DNA of 64,000 nucleotides from Tridacna crocea (GCA_943736015.1 OX031070.1:20481673-20545672); one strand, 5' to 3'; counted from the stretch's first letter, positions 10,701-21,417 are shown. Notes: generated by a model from the letters alone, not told the origin. Numbers and translations: made by a program.

Positions 10701-13700
10701 CCTTTATCATGCAATCCCTGGTATTAATGACCCTGAGGAAAAAGGCATCTGAAAGCATTGTAGGAAAGGGGAAAATGCAGGTGACTAGCATTTTCTTCTT
10801 TTCTCATAATGTTTTCTTCTCTTTTACAGACAAATATCATTATTTCAGGCCCTTTTTGTTTGCCCTCAGCATATACTTTAAATCTGAACTAGAATAAAAT
10901 TTTGTCATTTTACCACTTGGCGACCAAAAACATTTCACAATGAAAGGAAAGAGTTAACAGTTTTACCTGTAATATTTTAGGGTTCCCCTGTCTACCCAAC
11001 GTGCCAAGTATAATTCCTATTGTTTGGGCAGTAAATGCTTTACTTATGGCTTCTTTCCTTATTTGGTGCATCTTGTCTATCTCGTAATACTCCCTTGAAA
11101 ATATCTTACTGTATGGATCATACCTGAATATGATAGAAAAATTCATGCTGGACCTGCATTCACAAACAATTTAATTACTACAATAAGAGGAAAACATTTA
11201 TCATCTAAAACATACCTTATCATCCATGATTTTTAAACATCCAAAGTTATAAAAGAAACCAACATATAATTTACTTGACTGTCAAACAGAAGAAAATTAC
11301 TTACCCTTTACCAAACAATCCTAAATTTACAACAACCAAGGGAAAAACAGGCTTTAACAACATTTTAGGAAAAGCAGAAAAAGCTGGTAAACACCATTTT
11401 CTACTTTTTCCTACAATATTTACTATCCTATAACATACAATTCTCTACATCTGAGCAATAGTTCATTTGTTGACAGAAAATACTTTCAAACTGGACATTT
11501 CTACGATTTTGTCTTTCAGTAAAGATTTAATAAAAAATTGATAGATGAAATTTAAGTCCTGCAAATTGGAGGCAGAGGGCCCTTGGTATCTCATAAAAAT
11601 TAGGACAGTGCAAGTGAGAACCAGATAAAGACTGCACATTTAGTACAGTAAGATCTGGATCCACTCAGCACACCAGCACATTTTTCTGCAATTAATTCAT
11701 TACCAAACGACAATATTTTTGGCTTGTCCAAATCAATAACATAATTTGCAGACAACAAGATAAAAGTGACTGAAAATTTGACATTTGTTTTGTGAAGGGT
11801 AGAAAACATTGTGGGAAAAGGAGAAAATGCTGGTAACCAGCATTTTCTCCTTTTCCCACAATGTTTTCTAAAGGCTTTTTTCTCACGGTCATCAAAAGTA
11901 GGGATTGTGTGGTTACAGGTTACAAAGTTACAAAAACATTACCTATAAGCAGGTAAGTCTGGATTGTGTATCATGATTGATTCCAAGTGAAATCTCCCAT
12001 CCCCTAAATATCTGTAACAGAAAAAGATACCATTTGCATGTATACTATTCAATAATACACACTCGCAAGTTTAAATGACCCTGAGAAAAAGAGAGTTAAA
12101 GAAGATATTGTAGGAAAGACATAAAGGATAGAAGTAAAGCAATGCAGCTGGTGCTGGGTTTATATACTCTCTCTCTCTCTCTCTAGCTGGTACACAGGCT
12201 CTTACTTATAGTGTCACACCTTCTACAGGCCAATCTCCCCATTTGAGCCACATTTGATTTGATGTCTGCAAATGCTTTAACCCTTTACCCCAAAAGGTAT
12301 TTCTATGGAATCTCTAATTGACCCTAAATAACGGCAAGGATGAAGCTGTTTCTTATGTGTATATGACACCTGTTGATAGCAAAGAAAAAGTTGAGGCAAC
12401 AAGTGAAACTGCTCATCACGAGCAATTTCACCTTTTGCCACAATGTTTTCCAAAAGGGTTCTGTGTGGCTCAGTGGTAAAGTGTAGGACTCGTAACCTGG
12501 AGGTTCCAGGTTTGAGCCTCGCTGGTTCCACTGGGTTTTTTTCACAGAAGTGTCCTTGGGCAAGACACTACAGAGCCTAGCCTAGTACTGGTGAAACCTA
12601 GGAAACATGAATATGTGAACTGTCGCCGTGATATGACTGAAATACTGTTGACAGCGGCGTAAAACACCATTCAAACATTCAAACGTTTTCCAAAAGCTCC
12701 TGCAAGCAATGAGTAGAAATGAGTATGGAGTAAAGGGTTAAATATGGACCCGTCCAAAGTTTTTTTGTCTTGTAATATGCCAGTGAACGCGTGTTCAAAT
12801 TAAATGATACCATGATGGCATCATAAAAATTCATATTCTTTGCATTTACTTTGTCAGTAAGTATTGAGAAATGAAATTTGTAATACTGAAATAAATTCAA
12901 AAAGCATTATTCATCATGTGCAAAACCTTCATTCTGTAGGACTGTTGAAACATGGGATTTCTTGATAATAGGTTGATTTTAATTGAGCGATAATAACCAT
13001 GGCAGAAAAGGCTTTCAAATTGTGGGAAGTGGAGAAAATGCTGGTAATCAGGATTTTTTCTTTTCACATAAGATTTCTACCATATCAAAGGTAAATCCAA
13101 CCATCTGAGGGTCAATTGATTTGTTGTTGGTAAATGCATTCAACTTGATCCAGTCTTGAGGTTTGGTGTGTGGCAAAGAGTTAACAAGAGCGGCAAATTG
13201 TCGCAAGATACGCCCGTCTTACCCCAAGTTGTAAAGCTGGGGCATGCACCAGACAAAATTCAAGTATGAAAAACAACAAAGGGCAATAACTCAAAAATTA
13301 AGCAAGCAAGAGTTGTGATTTCTGTGCACTGCACTCCCCCTTGATGAGATCTATCCACCCATGAAATTTCATAACCCTAGCTAGTATAATTTTAGAGATA
13401 TGCTCCGGACAAAATTCAAGTATGAAAAACAACAAAGGGCAATAACTCAAAAGTTAAGCAAGCAAGAGTTATGATTCCTATGCACTGCACTCCCCCTTGA
13501 TGAGATCTATCCACCCATGAAATTTCATAACCCTAGCTAGTATAGTTTTGGAGATATTCACCGGACAAAATTCAAGTATGAAAAACAACAAAGGGCAATA
13601 ACTCAAAAATTAAGCAAGCAAGAGTTGTGATTTGTGTGCACTGCACTCCCCATCGATGAGATCTATCCACCCATGAAATTTCATAACCCTAGCTACTATG

Positions 13701-16700
13701 GTTCTGAAGATATGCTCCGGACAAAATTCAAGTATGAAAAACAACAAAGGGCAATAACTCAAAAATTAAGCAAGCAAGAGTTGTGATTTGTGTGCACTGC
13801 ACTCCCCATCGATGAGATCTATCCACCCATGAAATTTCATAACCCTAGGTAGTATAGTATTGGAGATATGCTTCGGACAAAAATCAAGTATGAAAAACAA
13901 CAAAGGGCGATAACTCAAAAATTAAGCAAGCAAGAGTTATGATTCCTGTGCACTGCACTCTGCCTCGGTGAGATCTATCCACCCATGAAATTTCATAACC
14001 CTAGCTAGTATAGTTTTGGAGATATTCACCGGACAAAATTCAAGTATAAAAAATGACAAAGGGCAATAACTCAAAAATTAAGCGAGCAAGAGTTATGATT
14101 CTTGTGCACTGCACTCCCCCTCAGTGAGATCTATCCACCCATGAAATTTCATAACCCTAGCTACTATAGTTCTGAAGATATGCTCTGGACAAAATTCAAG
14201 TATGAAAAAAAAAACAAAGGGCAATAACTCAAAAATTAAGCAAGCAAGAGTTATGATTCCTGTGCACTGCACTCCCCCTCAATAAGATCTATCCACCCAT
14301 GAAATTTCATAACCCTAGGTAGTATAATTTGGAGATATGCTCCGGACAAAATTCAAGTATGAAAAACAACAAAGGGCAATAACTCAAAAATTAAGCAAGC
14401 AAGAGTTATGATTCTTGTGCACTGCACTCCCCCTCGATGAGATCTATCCACCCATGAAATTTCATAACCCTAGCTAGTATAGTTTTGGAGATATGCTCCG
14501 GACAAAATTTAAGTATGAAAAACAACAAAGGGCAATAACTCAAAAATTAAGCGAGCAAGAGTTATGATTCCTGTGCACTGCACTCCGCCTCGATGAGATC
14601 TATCCACCCATGAAATTTCATAACTCTAGCTTGTATAGTTTTGGAGATATGCTCCGGACAAAGAACTGGACGCCGCCCGCCCACCCGCCCGCCACGGGTG
14701 ATCCCATAATACGTCCCGTCTTCGACGGGCGTATAAAAAGTACTTACATGATGTCATCAGCACCTTCGAGTTTTGGTGATGTGCAACCTAAGATTTCTCC
14801 AGGCGACAATGGTTTACACTGAGGTAGTATAATATTGAACTCTTCCTTCAGGTGCTCACTAACAGACTATAAGAATACATGAAAAGAAATTTCAAAAGCT
14901 TTTTAGCTGGAGGAAGTGTTAAAAGTCTAATTTGTGAGAGAATGGGATAGCCATTGTTTGTGACGGTTTAACCCTCTGAAGTGCCTTTCAAAACCTCAGA
15001 TTTCTTTATTGCTAGTGTTGATCAAAATCAGAATGGACTAAATATACAGGCTAATATTTGCATATAGTATGCAGTCTGGTCTCTGTGGAGATCTTAAATT
15101 TTACACTGGGCCAAACTGAAAGCAGTTGCAGACAAAAATTTTCATGTAACTCAAATTTTGAATTCTCTCTTTGGTAGGGTAGAAAATATGGTGGGAAAGG
15201 GAGAAAATGCTGGTTAACAACATTACTCTCCAGGAGAATAAGGCTTTTTGTCAGGGTCGCTAAAACTCAGCAATATGTTGTAAAGGATTAAGTCTCATTT
15301 CTGAATTGAAAATGTCTATGATGTTTATTTTTTACTCCATGTGTTTAAAATAAAAATGTCAGCATACCTGAAGAGCTGTTACAAACTGTATAGTACTAAC
15401 TAGAGCCAATCTTTGTCCTGGTGAAAAGTTATGTCTCAGTGTCTCAATGAAATGTACAGTATCTATCTTTATATTCACAAACACATACAACATCTGTATA
15501 CCTTCTGTTCTATCTATGGGCACTGAAACAAAGTGAAAATAACAAGAACCGACTTGTTCAACACACACAATATTCAAAATATTCTTTTATATTGTGTCCT
15601 TCAGTCAAGATAATTTCTATTTCTAAACACGGACAATTCCTAACTTTTCTAATCAAATATGCTTTGAAGACTCTTATGAACATGAAAGTTCACAACAAAT
15701 ACATAGATGAAATACAAAACGCATCTGGTGGAATTCGAAACCCACAACAGGCAAATATATTACTTTTTCAAGGTTTAACTCATTACCAAACGACAAAAAT
15801 TAAGGTTTGTCCAAATCGAAAGCATTTGCAGACGACATAATAAAAGTGACTGAAAATTTGAAATTTGTTTTGTGAAGGGTAGAAAACATTGTGGGAAAAG
15901 GAGAAAATGCTGGTAACCAGCATTTTCTCCGATGCCCACAATGTTTCCTAAAGGCTTTTTTCTCAGGGGTGTCAAAAGTAGGGATTGTGTGGTAATGGGT
16001 TAAAAGACCAATACCATAACCACTGAGTTGAAGAGATATCTCCCAAACGCAGGGGTCAGGAATTGTATTTAAATCGGGATGAAGCTATAAATGATGGGGT
16101 GGTCGGTCTCCTGCAACAAGGTCATGCTAAAAATGGTTTCTTGACCCAGATAAGCCAAAAGGACTTTATTGATAAAAGAAAAAATAACCAAATGCTGCTC
16201 TTGCATTACTTTCTATTACCTATAATGTATTAACCCATTACCACACAATCCCTACTTTTGACGACCCTGAGGAAGGAGCCTGTAGAAAACATTGTGGGAA
16301 AAGGAGAAAATGCTGGTAAACAGTATTTTCTCCTTTTCCTACAATGTTTTCAGACCCTTCAAAAAACAAATTTCAAATGTTCAGTCACTTTTATTTTGTC
16401 GTCTGCAAATGCTTTTGATTTGGACAAACCTAAACTTTTGTCCTTTGGTAATGAGTTAAAGTACATGTAGTCAATACTGTAGATCAAGATAAGACTGATG
16501 TTCTGTGCACTATGATCTGAATCTATACTGTCCACAAACGCCAATTACTAGTATGTTCGGAAACACTCGTGGTTAAATAGGAACTTATGATATACCTAGA
16601 CAACTATGACCATAATGAACCATCAAGTCAGCACCCAGGGCTCGTGCTGAGTAATCATCCACACAACATGCTCCATATGTTACATCCCCCATGATTAATG

Positions 16701-19700
16701 TGTCCGCATCTGTAAATCTGAAAACAACATTAACTATTTACCAAACGACAAAATTTTGGACTTGTCCAAATTGAAAGCATTTGCAGTCAACATAGTAAAT
16801 GTGAATCAAAAATCAAATGTTGACTTTGGAAGGGTTGAAAACATTGTGGGAAAAGGAGAAAATGCTGGTTACCAGCATTTTCTCCTTTTCCCACACTGTT
16901 TTCAAAAGCTTTCCTTATCAGGGTGGCTAAAGTCGGGTCTGTGTGGTAAACAATTTAAACCCTTATCTAGCTGTCACAGTGGAAATGTGAAAATGCTTTA
17001 ACCTGATTGTGTGACAAAGGGTTAAATGAGCCCTTTTCCTTTTAACCACCTTGTATCCTACCTTTTCTACGACAAATCTCATCAATATCATTAATTTTAC
17101 CTTATTGATATTAATACTGATATCACATCTAAAAGAGCAAAAAAAAAAAAAAAAAAAGTACCAGACTAGTTACTTTAAAATAAATGCAATCTCCAAATAT
17201 CTGCCATTACAATTTTGCCATACAATGCACATGCAAGGGCAATTTCTTATGTTTGCAATCAAAGGGTTTTTTTGAGGTCTGCTTCAAAACAAGCTTTAAG
17301 AAATAAAGAGCGAATCAGAGCAATGTAAAGACAAAATTGTCACATTCCTTATAAAATATTAAAGTCAGATTGCTGATAGGAAAAAAAAGTCCATACTCCT
17401 CTATAATATCAGCTATGGTGCAAGCAAACAGCAAAAGCCCCTCTGGAAACTGTAATGCAACTGAAAAGAAATCAAAGGTCAATAAAGCACTTAACAAATT
17501 ACTATGCTAATGAAATCAGACCTAGTCGGTAGCTCTGTTGGTTATTTACTGAGCTTGAAAGCTTATTTCACCTTTTACCACAATGTTTTCTACACTATCA
17601 AAAGGTGTCATATACACATAAGAAACAGCTTCATCCTTGCTGTTATTTAGGGTCAATTAGAGATACCATAGAAATGCCTTATGGGGTAAAGGGTTAAGTA
17701 ACCCAGTACTAAAATTACACAAATATACAGCTATGCTGAACAAATTGCTAGAGCGAAAAATGGGGGGAAAAAGCCTTCAAGTCTTTAAGCTCACCTTTTG
17801 CCACACTGTTTTCCAAAGGCTTCTACAAGCAATGCGTAGAAATGAGTATCTATGGAGTAAAGGGTAAAGGGTAAGGATATGATTTTAAAGAATTACTCTG
17901 CAATCTGTTCATCAGTTTCTGAGGAAAAGTTCTTTAACCCTCTCCCAACATCAAGTGTTAGACTTTTTCAAATTGAGAACATCTGTTGGCAAGAAAATCT
18001 AAAAGTGGTATAAATGAGCTTTAGGTATTTGAAAGGATAGAAAACATTGCGGAAAAATGAGAGAATGTGGGTTACCAGCATTTTCTCCGCAATGGTTTTA
18101 AGGCCTCTTTCCCAGAGCCATGACAATCCAGGATTGTTTGGTAAAAGGTTAAGCAAAAGTAAATCACAAACACACAGACCAGTCACAATAGCATATCTTT
18201 CAGCAGTTTCTACTCAGGTGAGCATAAAAGTTATCTGCAGCTTTTAACCCTTTACACTGTGATAGATGAAAGTTTTTTGGGGCTACAGAATGATTCATGT
18301 CAAATTATAAGATTTGCCTTCAAGTGAGCAGGCTTGTGAAAACATGGGATTGTTTATCAAAGGGTTTAATTCTCTTTATCTCAATTTTGTTAAAACTTGT
18401 AAGAGTGTGGTACAGGGCTAAAAATGCTAAGTAAATGACATGATATCTCTCAATCAGTAACACAGAGTAAGGTATTGCATTTTCAAGGGCAATATTTGTG
18501 AGAAATTTTTACATGATGGCCCGGTGTAGATCCCTGATCAAATTTCATTTTATGCCTATGTGAACTTTGAAGCCATAGTCAAGACAACAGCAAGTTTTAT
18601 TGATGAAAATGTCACCTCCATTTATTTATATAACTGATGTTTGGTGATGGGTAAAGAGACAGACAAAAATACAGATATATATAAAACTGACACCCAGCTA
18701 TAACAGACACTCACTGGTCTTTGGCAAATGGAGCTAAAAACAACCATATTATCTACCTCTCTTTGCATTTATCTGCTTTATTCTCCAGATTGTCTTCGGT
18801 ATTTCAAAATTATAATTTGATGGGAGCTGAAAAGAGACATGTAATGGAAAGTATCTTGTTACTGTTTAGCTTTATACTTGCATCATGTTTGCCAATGAGG
18901 ATTCTACTCATGTAGATAAAGATCAGACTGTACAGAGTTATTCTCTTTCAACACAATGATAAAGTTGTTATATTTAACGGATGAGCTAAATTCAATTTTT
19001 ACGCTTTGACTAGATTTGTTTGGATTCGTATGAAAGTTTTAACAGCATTTTTGTTATAACAAGAGCTTGTCTATCTTTTTCGACCTATTCCATGTACAAA
19101 TGATATGTGTTACTGGCTCCTTTTACCACATCAACACATTTAACCCATTACCACACAATCCCTACTTTTGACGCCCTTGAGAAAGAAGCCTTTTGAAAAC
19201 ACTGTGGGAAAAGGAGAAAATGCTGGTAACCAGTGTTTTCTTCCCTTCCTAGAACAAATTTCCATTTTTCACTCACCATTCTTTTGTTGTCTGCAAATGC
19301 TTTCAATTTGGACCAGTCTAAAATTTTCTTGTGTGGTAAAGAGATAAAAGATATGTTCAGTATGAAAAGAGAAATTATCCTTACACAACAGTTCTCAGAA
19401 GGTAACTTGACCATATACATGACGTCTGAATGTAGTTTATATACATTATATTGGACTATGTGGAATGGTAATAGTTTACAGTCTTTTTTTTTTTTTACTA
19501 GGCTTCATGTATACATGAAAACTAAATTTCAGACTCGTTTATTTTCAAAGCATTGAAAGGTAACAAACTAAAATGCAGCTAAAGTGATGGAGTTTGTCAT
19601 TGAAAGAGAAGACAACATTAAAAGAAAAGGAGAAAATGTTTATCAGCACATCGTTGTCTTCTTTCTTGACAATGTTTTCTTCCCATTCAAAAATAAATTA

Positions 19701-21417
19701 TTATTTTAGACATGATTGTCATCTTGAATAGCTTCCAAAAATTTGCTACATAGATCAACATTGTTGTTTCATGAAGACTTCACCCTTTACTACATGATCC
19801 CTTGTCAACATTTTGAGTAGGAAAGCATTTGAAAACATTGTGGGAGGACGCATGTAAAGAAATTATAAGCAATACTTGTGACATAGCATTCTGTAGCTTT
19901 GGGTCTGTCAGAATGTCATCTGGTATCTGGTGTGCTGTTCTTCTAGTACCTAAGAAAGAAAAATGAAAATATGTCAATGAATGAAGGTACCATTGTGTTA
20001 TGTTAAGCCAACACAGCTAATCATTAGATTAAATGTTAAATAATTCATTATAATGAGAAAAAAAACCTATACAATATGGATGGTATATACCCCAAACTAA
20101 CCATGTTTCAATGTATAATCAGCAGTGTATACAAATGTAACATGTATGTACATGTAAATGTTTACAACTTGCATCTCTAGGAAAACATAAGCTATACCCT
20201 TTTGCAAGTTCAAGTCATATAACTTATTGTTACCAGTACTTTGATTGAAAAAAAAAAAAAAAAAAGAGAGTAATCAAGGCTCACAGCAGCTTAATCTTTT
20301 TAACAATATTCCATCAAAAATTCTGACAGATTCTCACCAAAAGATCATCTACACCAATACAGAGATCCCAAATCTAGGGTTGAGAGTAAGACTGTTCAAG
20401 ATTTCTAATATTTCCAAATTTTGTCTATATGGCTGCAGCTGTGGCATAGCAGATCTCTTTACAAAAGAATCAAATCCTTAAAAATTCTTGACAGGTCTGT
20501 AACAAGATCATGTTGTGAAGTTTGATCAAACTTTGTTTGGAAGAGAATTTTTGAGAGAGAAATTAAAACACTTGAGGCCAGAAAAATAACAAACTTAATT
20601 GAGGCTCAAGTGATGAGAGACTAGATGCAAGCTGAAAACTGAATATTTTGAGAGCACTTAAAATGATAACCATGCTCTGGAAAATGAGCAGTTACTTTAT
20701 TCAGGCAGCTGTACCTTTCTAAGGTTCATTCTCAACATAGTTTTCCTTTCGGCTATGTATGAAGAGTTATGTATCATTATTGTAATACAGGGTTTTCGTT
20801 GAGGCATGATTTTGTACTTTTTGATGCACTTTTAAGGAAAATGACCAGCACAGCGGCACTTTTTTCAGTAATGCATCTATAGTGGATGCACAAATGCAAC
20901 AAGAGGTAATAATACTCATATAGACAATATATTTTGCCAATACTGACTCAGTTTGAAAAAAAAACAAAAAAAAAACATAGGACAATATCTTCTACATAAA
21001 ATTAACTAAATCACAGGATAATTATTTCTAGAATTGATGGACCAACAAACAAACAATCAGAAAACAGAAGTTCACACACCATCTGGGTTATCAGCACCTC
21101 AGTGCTTTGATCTGTGATCTCTGATCGATAATTCGCAAAATGGGATGCAAGCAAATTTCAGACAAATTTACAGATCATAACTAAAAATAACGTAAATTCT
21201 GGGCATATTGGCATACGCATGTGTTGGTTCAGACATACACTTCGAAAGCTTATGGTAAATAATATTGGGATTTCGTGTCTACTTCCAGGTAAACGCAATA
21301 ACGGGTTATTCTTAAGCACAAATCACATTCAATCAGTACCGAAAGTAGGTGTTTACCTTTACTGGAAGAAAAATATTTCCTTTTCGGATCAGCAGCAATT
21401 ACAGTCGAATCTGCCAT
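7450..21417 (-). CDS. DPH1: DPH1, 2-(3-amino-3-carboxypropyl)histidine synthase subunit 1 (12 exons)
   Basis: DPH1 with DPH2 forms the cytosolic 4Fe-4S enzyme that moves the 3-amino-3-carboxypropyl group of S-adenosylmethionine to a histidine of eEF2, step one of diphthamide synthesis. Joined exons: 21417-21357, 19949-19876, 18826-18757, 17460-17397, 16717-16596, 15522-15368, 14866-14748, 12011-11943, 11123-10967, 10298-10198, 8843-8765, 7740-7450. They total 1362 bases, 453 aa plus stop, close to the roughly 440 aa of vertebrate DPH1. All junctions use GT-AG and keep frame. Cluster cysteines by alignment are C107 ([11 protein letters not shown]), C210 ([11 protein letters not shown]) and C337 ([14 protein letters not shown]). 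Other family signatures are [52 protein letters not shown] and [14 protein letters not shown]. The start ATG at 21417 is the first in-frame Met of an open first exon in good context. The C-terminal tail after GPWT is lysine and glutamate-rich and unconserved, as usual. The introns hold many P1 copies, two SINEs and a 156-bp tandem array. Confidence 0.97.
7834..8096 (+). mobile_element. tRNA-derived SINE in DPH1 intron 11
   Basis: The head GGTGGCTCAGTGGTGAGTGA (A box) and GGTTGTGAGTTCGATACC (B box) is followed by a body with TTTCTTTCCGGCATATTTT and the tail GTTAAAGTGGCGTTAAACCC. It is flanked by a perfect 10-bp target duplication, CAACTTTACA, at 7824-7833 and 8097-8106. The same SINE recurs at about 55300. 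Confidence 0.88.
8503..8731. repeat. P1 palindromic element in DPH1 intron 11
   Basis: Bounded by TTAA on both sides. Terminal inverted repeats read TTAACCCTTTACCAAAC and GTTTGGTAAAGGGTTAA. Its right edge lies 34 bases from DPH1 exon 11. A decayed copy precedes it at about 8250-8370. Confidence 0.88.
8765..8843 (-). CDS. DPH1: DPH1 exon 11
   Basis: Residues 332-357, bounded by TTTTGATCAG and GAG|GTAAGA. It carries the third cluster cysteine, C337, in [12 protein letters not shown]. Confidence 0.95.
8912..9134. repeat. P1 element
   Basis: It runs from TTAACCCTTTATCACAC to GTGGTAAAGGGTTAA. The left half is partly replaced by an ACAGAACAGAACAG stutter. Confidence 0.75.
9467..9696. repeat. P1 element
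   Basis: Bounded by TTAA. The core is GCTGGTTACCAGT and both long arms are present. A decayed copy follows at about 9836-10020. Confidence 0.85.
10198..10298 (-). CDS. DPH1: DPH1 exon 10
   Basis: Residues 298-330 plus two bases of V331. Bounded by ATTTACTTTCAG and GATGT|GTAAGT. Contains [13 protein letters not shown]. Confidence 0.95.
10478..10699. repeat. P1 element, joined to a second copy
   Basis: It runs from TTAACTCTTCACTAAA to GTGTGGTAGATAGTTAA. The TTAA at 10696-10699 is shared with a second, more diverged copy reaching about 10915. That second copy ends some 50 bases from DPH1 exon 9. Confidence 0.75.
10967..11123 (-). CDS. DPH1: DPH1 exon 9
   Basis: Residues 246-297. Bounded by TCATATTCAG and TTACAG|GTAAAA. 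Contains [13 protein letters not shown] and [15 protein letters not shown], both hallmark DPH1 segments. Confidence 0.96.
11303..11530. repeat. P1 element, diverged
   Basis: Left end CTTACCCTTTACCAAACAAT; right end CAGTAAAGATTTAAT. The centre has decayed (GCTGGTAAACACC). Confidence 0.6.
11692..11922. repeat. P1 element beside DPH1 exon 8
   Basis: It starts at TTAATTCATTACCAAAC and ends at GTGTGGTTACAGGTTA, about 20 bases from the exon 8 donor. The GCTGGTAACCAGC centre and arms are perfect over more than 50 bases. Confidence 0.85.
11943..12011 (-). CDS. DPH1: DPH1 exon 8
   Basis: Residues 223-244 with split codons at both ends. Bounded by TTTCTGTTACAG and TATAG|GTAATG. Contains [18 protein letters not shown]. 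Confidence 0.95.
   Translation of the reverse strand: MFRGWEISLGINHDTQSRLTCL
12277..12741. repeat. P6 palindromic element split by a SINE
   Basis: Ends TTAACCCTTTACCCC and GGAGTAAAGGGTTAA, core GCTCATCACGAGCAATTTCACC. A SINE interrupts the right arm at 12457-12684. The uninterrupted relative is at 57501-57725. Confidence 0.85.
12457..12684 (+). mobile_element. tRNA-derived SINE inserted in P6
   Basis: The head contains TGTGGCTCAGTGGTAAAGTG (A box) and GGTTCCAGGTTTGAGCC (B box). The tail reads CGCCGTGATATGACTGAAAT and GGCGTAAAACACCATTC. A perfect 12-bp duplication, GTTTTCCAAAAG, flanks it at 12445-12456 and 12685-12696. Confidence 0.9.
12995..13184. repeat. P1 element, diverged
   Basis: GTGGAGAAAATGCTGGTAATCAG at the centre; right end GTGGCAAAGAGTTAA. 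The left end is eroded. Confidence 0.6.
13208..14734. mobile_element. TIR-bounded element with 156-bp internal tandem repeats
   Basis: The unit starting GACAAAATTCAAGTATGAAA and containing AAAGGGCAATAACTC and CACCCATGAAATTTCATAAC recurs exactly every 156 bases (starts at 13252, 13408, 13564, 13720 and so on), about nine times. The block is bounded by ATACGCCCGTC at 13208-13218 and its reverse complement at 14724-14734. Just inside the right end is a hairpin, ACGTCCCGTC-TTC-GACGGGCGT. There is no transposase ORF, so it is non-autonomous. It fills much of DPH1 intron 7. Confidence 0.85.
14748..14866 (-). CDS. DPH1: DPH1 exon 7
   Basis: Residues 183-221 plus two bases. Bounded by CTTATAG and ATCAT|GTAAGT. 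Contains [16 protein letters not shown] with cluster cysteine C210. The 156-bp array element ends only 13 bases beyond the donor. Confidence 0.96.
15083..15290. repeat. P1 element, strongly diverged
   Basis: Recognisable from GAAAGCAGTTGCAGAC, GGTAGGGTAGAAAATATGG and GGGAGAAAATGCTGGTTAAC. The right arm is lost. Confidence 0.55.
15368..15522 (-). CDS. DPH1: DPH1 exon 6
   Basis: Residues 132-182. Bounded by TTTGTTTCAG and CTTCAG|GTATGC. Contains [11 protein letters not shown] and [10 protein letters not shown]. Confidence 0.96.
15775..16003. repeat. P1 element
   Basis: TTAACTCATTACCAAAC to GTGGTAATGGGTTAA. One arm carries CTCCGATGCCC in place of CTCCTTTTCCC. Confidence 0.85.
16230..16459. repeat. 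P1 element
   Basis: TTAACCCATTACCACAC to GGTAATGAGTTAA, opposite in orientation to the copy at 15775. A P2 core fragment (GTAGATCAAGATAAGACTG) follows at 16478-16530. Confidence 0.85.
16596..16717 (-). CDS. DPH1: DPH1 exon 5
   Basis: Residues 91-130. Contains [20 protein letters not shown] and HYGHSC. First cluster cysteine is C107. Acceptor TTGTTTTCAG; donor CTAG|GTATAT. The acceptor lies 12 bases from the edge of the next P1 copy. Confidence 0.96.
16730..16958. repeat. P1 element abutting DPH1 exon 5
   Basis: TTAACTATTTACCAAAC to GTGGTAAACAATTTAA. Because it starts 13 bases upstream of the exon on the transcribed strand, the branch point for exon 5 must lie inside it. Confidence 0.85.
17397..17460 (-). 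CDS. DPH1: DPH1 exon 4
   Basis: Residues 70-89 with split codons at both ends. Bounded by ATTTCTTTTCAG and GAGGA|GTATGG. Contains [19 protein letters not shown]. Confidence 0.95.
17558..17873. repeat. P6 half elements
   Basis: One half (TTTCACCTTTTACCACAATG ... GGGGTAAAGGGTTAA) ends at 17696. A second fragment (CTCACCTTTTGCCACACTG ... ATGGAGTAAAGGG) spans about 17795-17873. Neither is a full palindrome. Confidence 0.6.
17934..18152. repeat. P1 element, diverged
   Basis: TTAACCCTCTCCCAACATC to TTTGGTAAAAGGTTAA, with a shortened centre (GGGTTACCAGCATTTTCTCC). Confidence 0.65.
18153..18720. other. DPH1 intron 3 sequence, nothing recognised
   Basis: No exon, RNA gene or identified repeat beyond weak P1-like ends near 18245 and 18355 (TTAACCCTTTACAC and TTTATCAAAGGGTTTAA). 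Confidence 0.4.
18757..18826 (-). CDS. DPH1: DPH1 exon 3
   Basis: Residues 46-68 plus one base. Bounded by AGCCTTTTCAG-like acceptor CTTTTCAG and GAGAG|GTAGAT. Contains [18 protein letters not shown]. Confidence 0.95.
19140..19346. repeat. P1 element
   Basis: TTAACCCATTACCACAC to GTGTGGTAAAGAGATAA. The central right arm is deleted (AACCAGTGTTTTCTTCCC). Confidence 0.75.
19876..19949 (-). CDS. DPH1: DPH1 exon 2
   Basis: Residues 22-45 after the split G21. Acceptor TTTTCTTTCTTAG. The donor CAA|GTATTG is weak, but it is the only site that joins exon 3 in the right frame and at the family's exact spacing ([12 protein letters not shown]). A P1-like fragment starts about 20 bases into the intron. 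Confidence 0.9.
19950..21356. other. DPH1: DPH1 intron 1
   Basis: It contains an A-rich run at 20249-20266 and no identified gene or repeat family. It is one of the least repeat-laden stretches of the gene. Confidence 0.6.
21357..21417 (-). CDS. DPH1: DPH1 exon 1 (start)
   Basis: Begins [20 protein letters not shown] and ends CCAGTAAAG|GTAAAC in phase 1, which completes G21 with exon 2 and leads into [13 protein letters not shown]. An alternative ATG further upstream on this strand (near 21818) meets a stop after seven codons and was not used. Confidence 0.9.

Noticed and set aside
15775..15975. Many 60-80 aa frames reading [22 protein letters not shown] in various places
   Set aside because: They are translations of the P1 palindrome in different orientations. 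The recurrence reflects the transposon, not a protein family.
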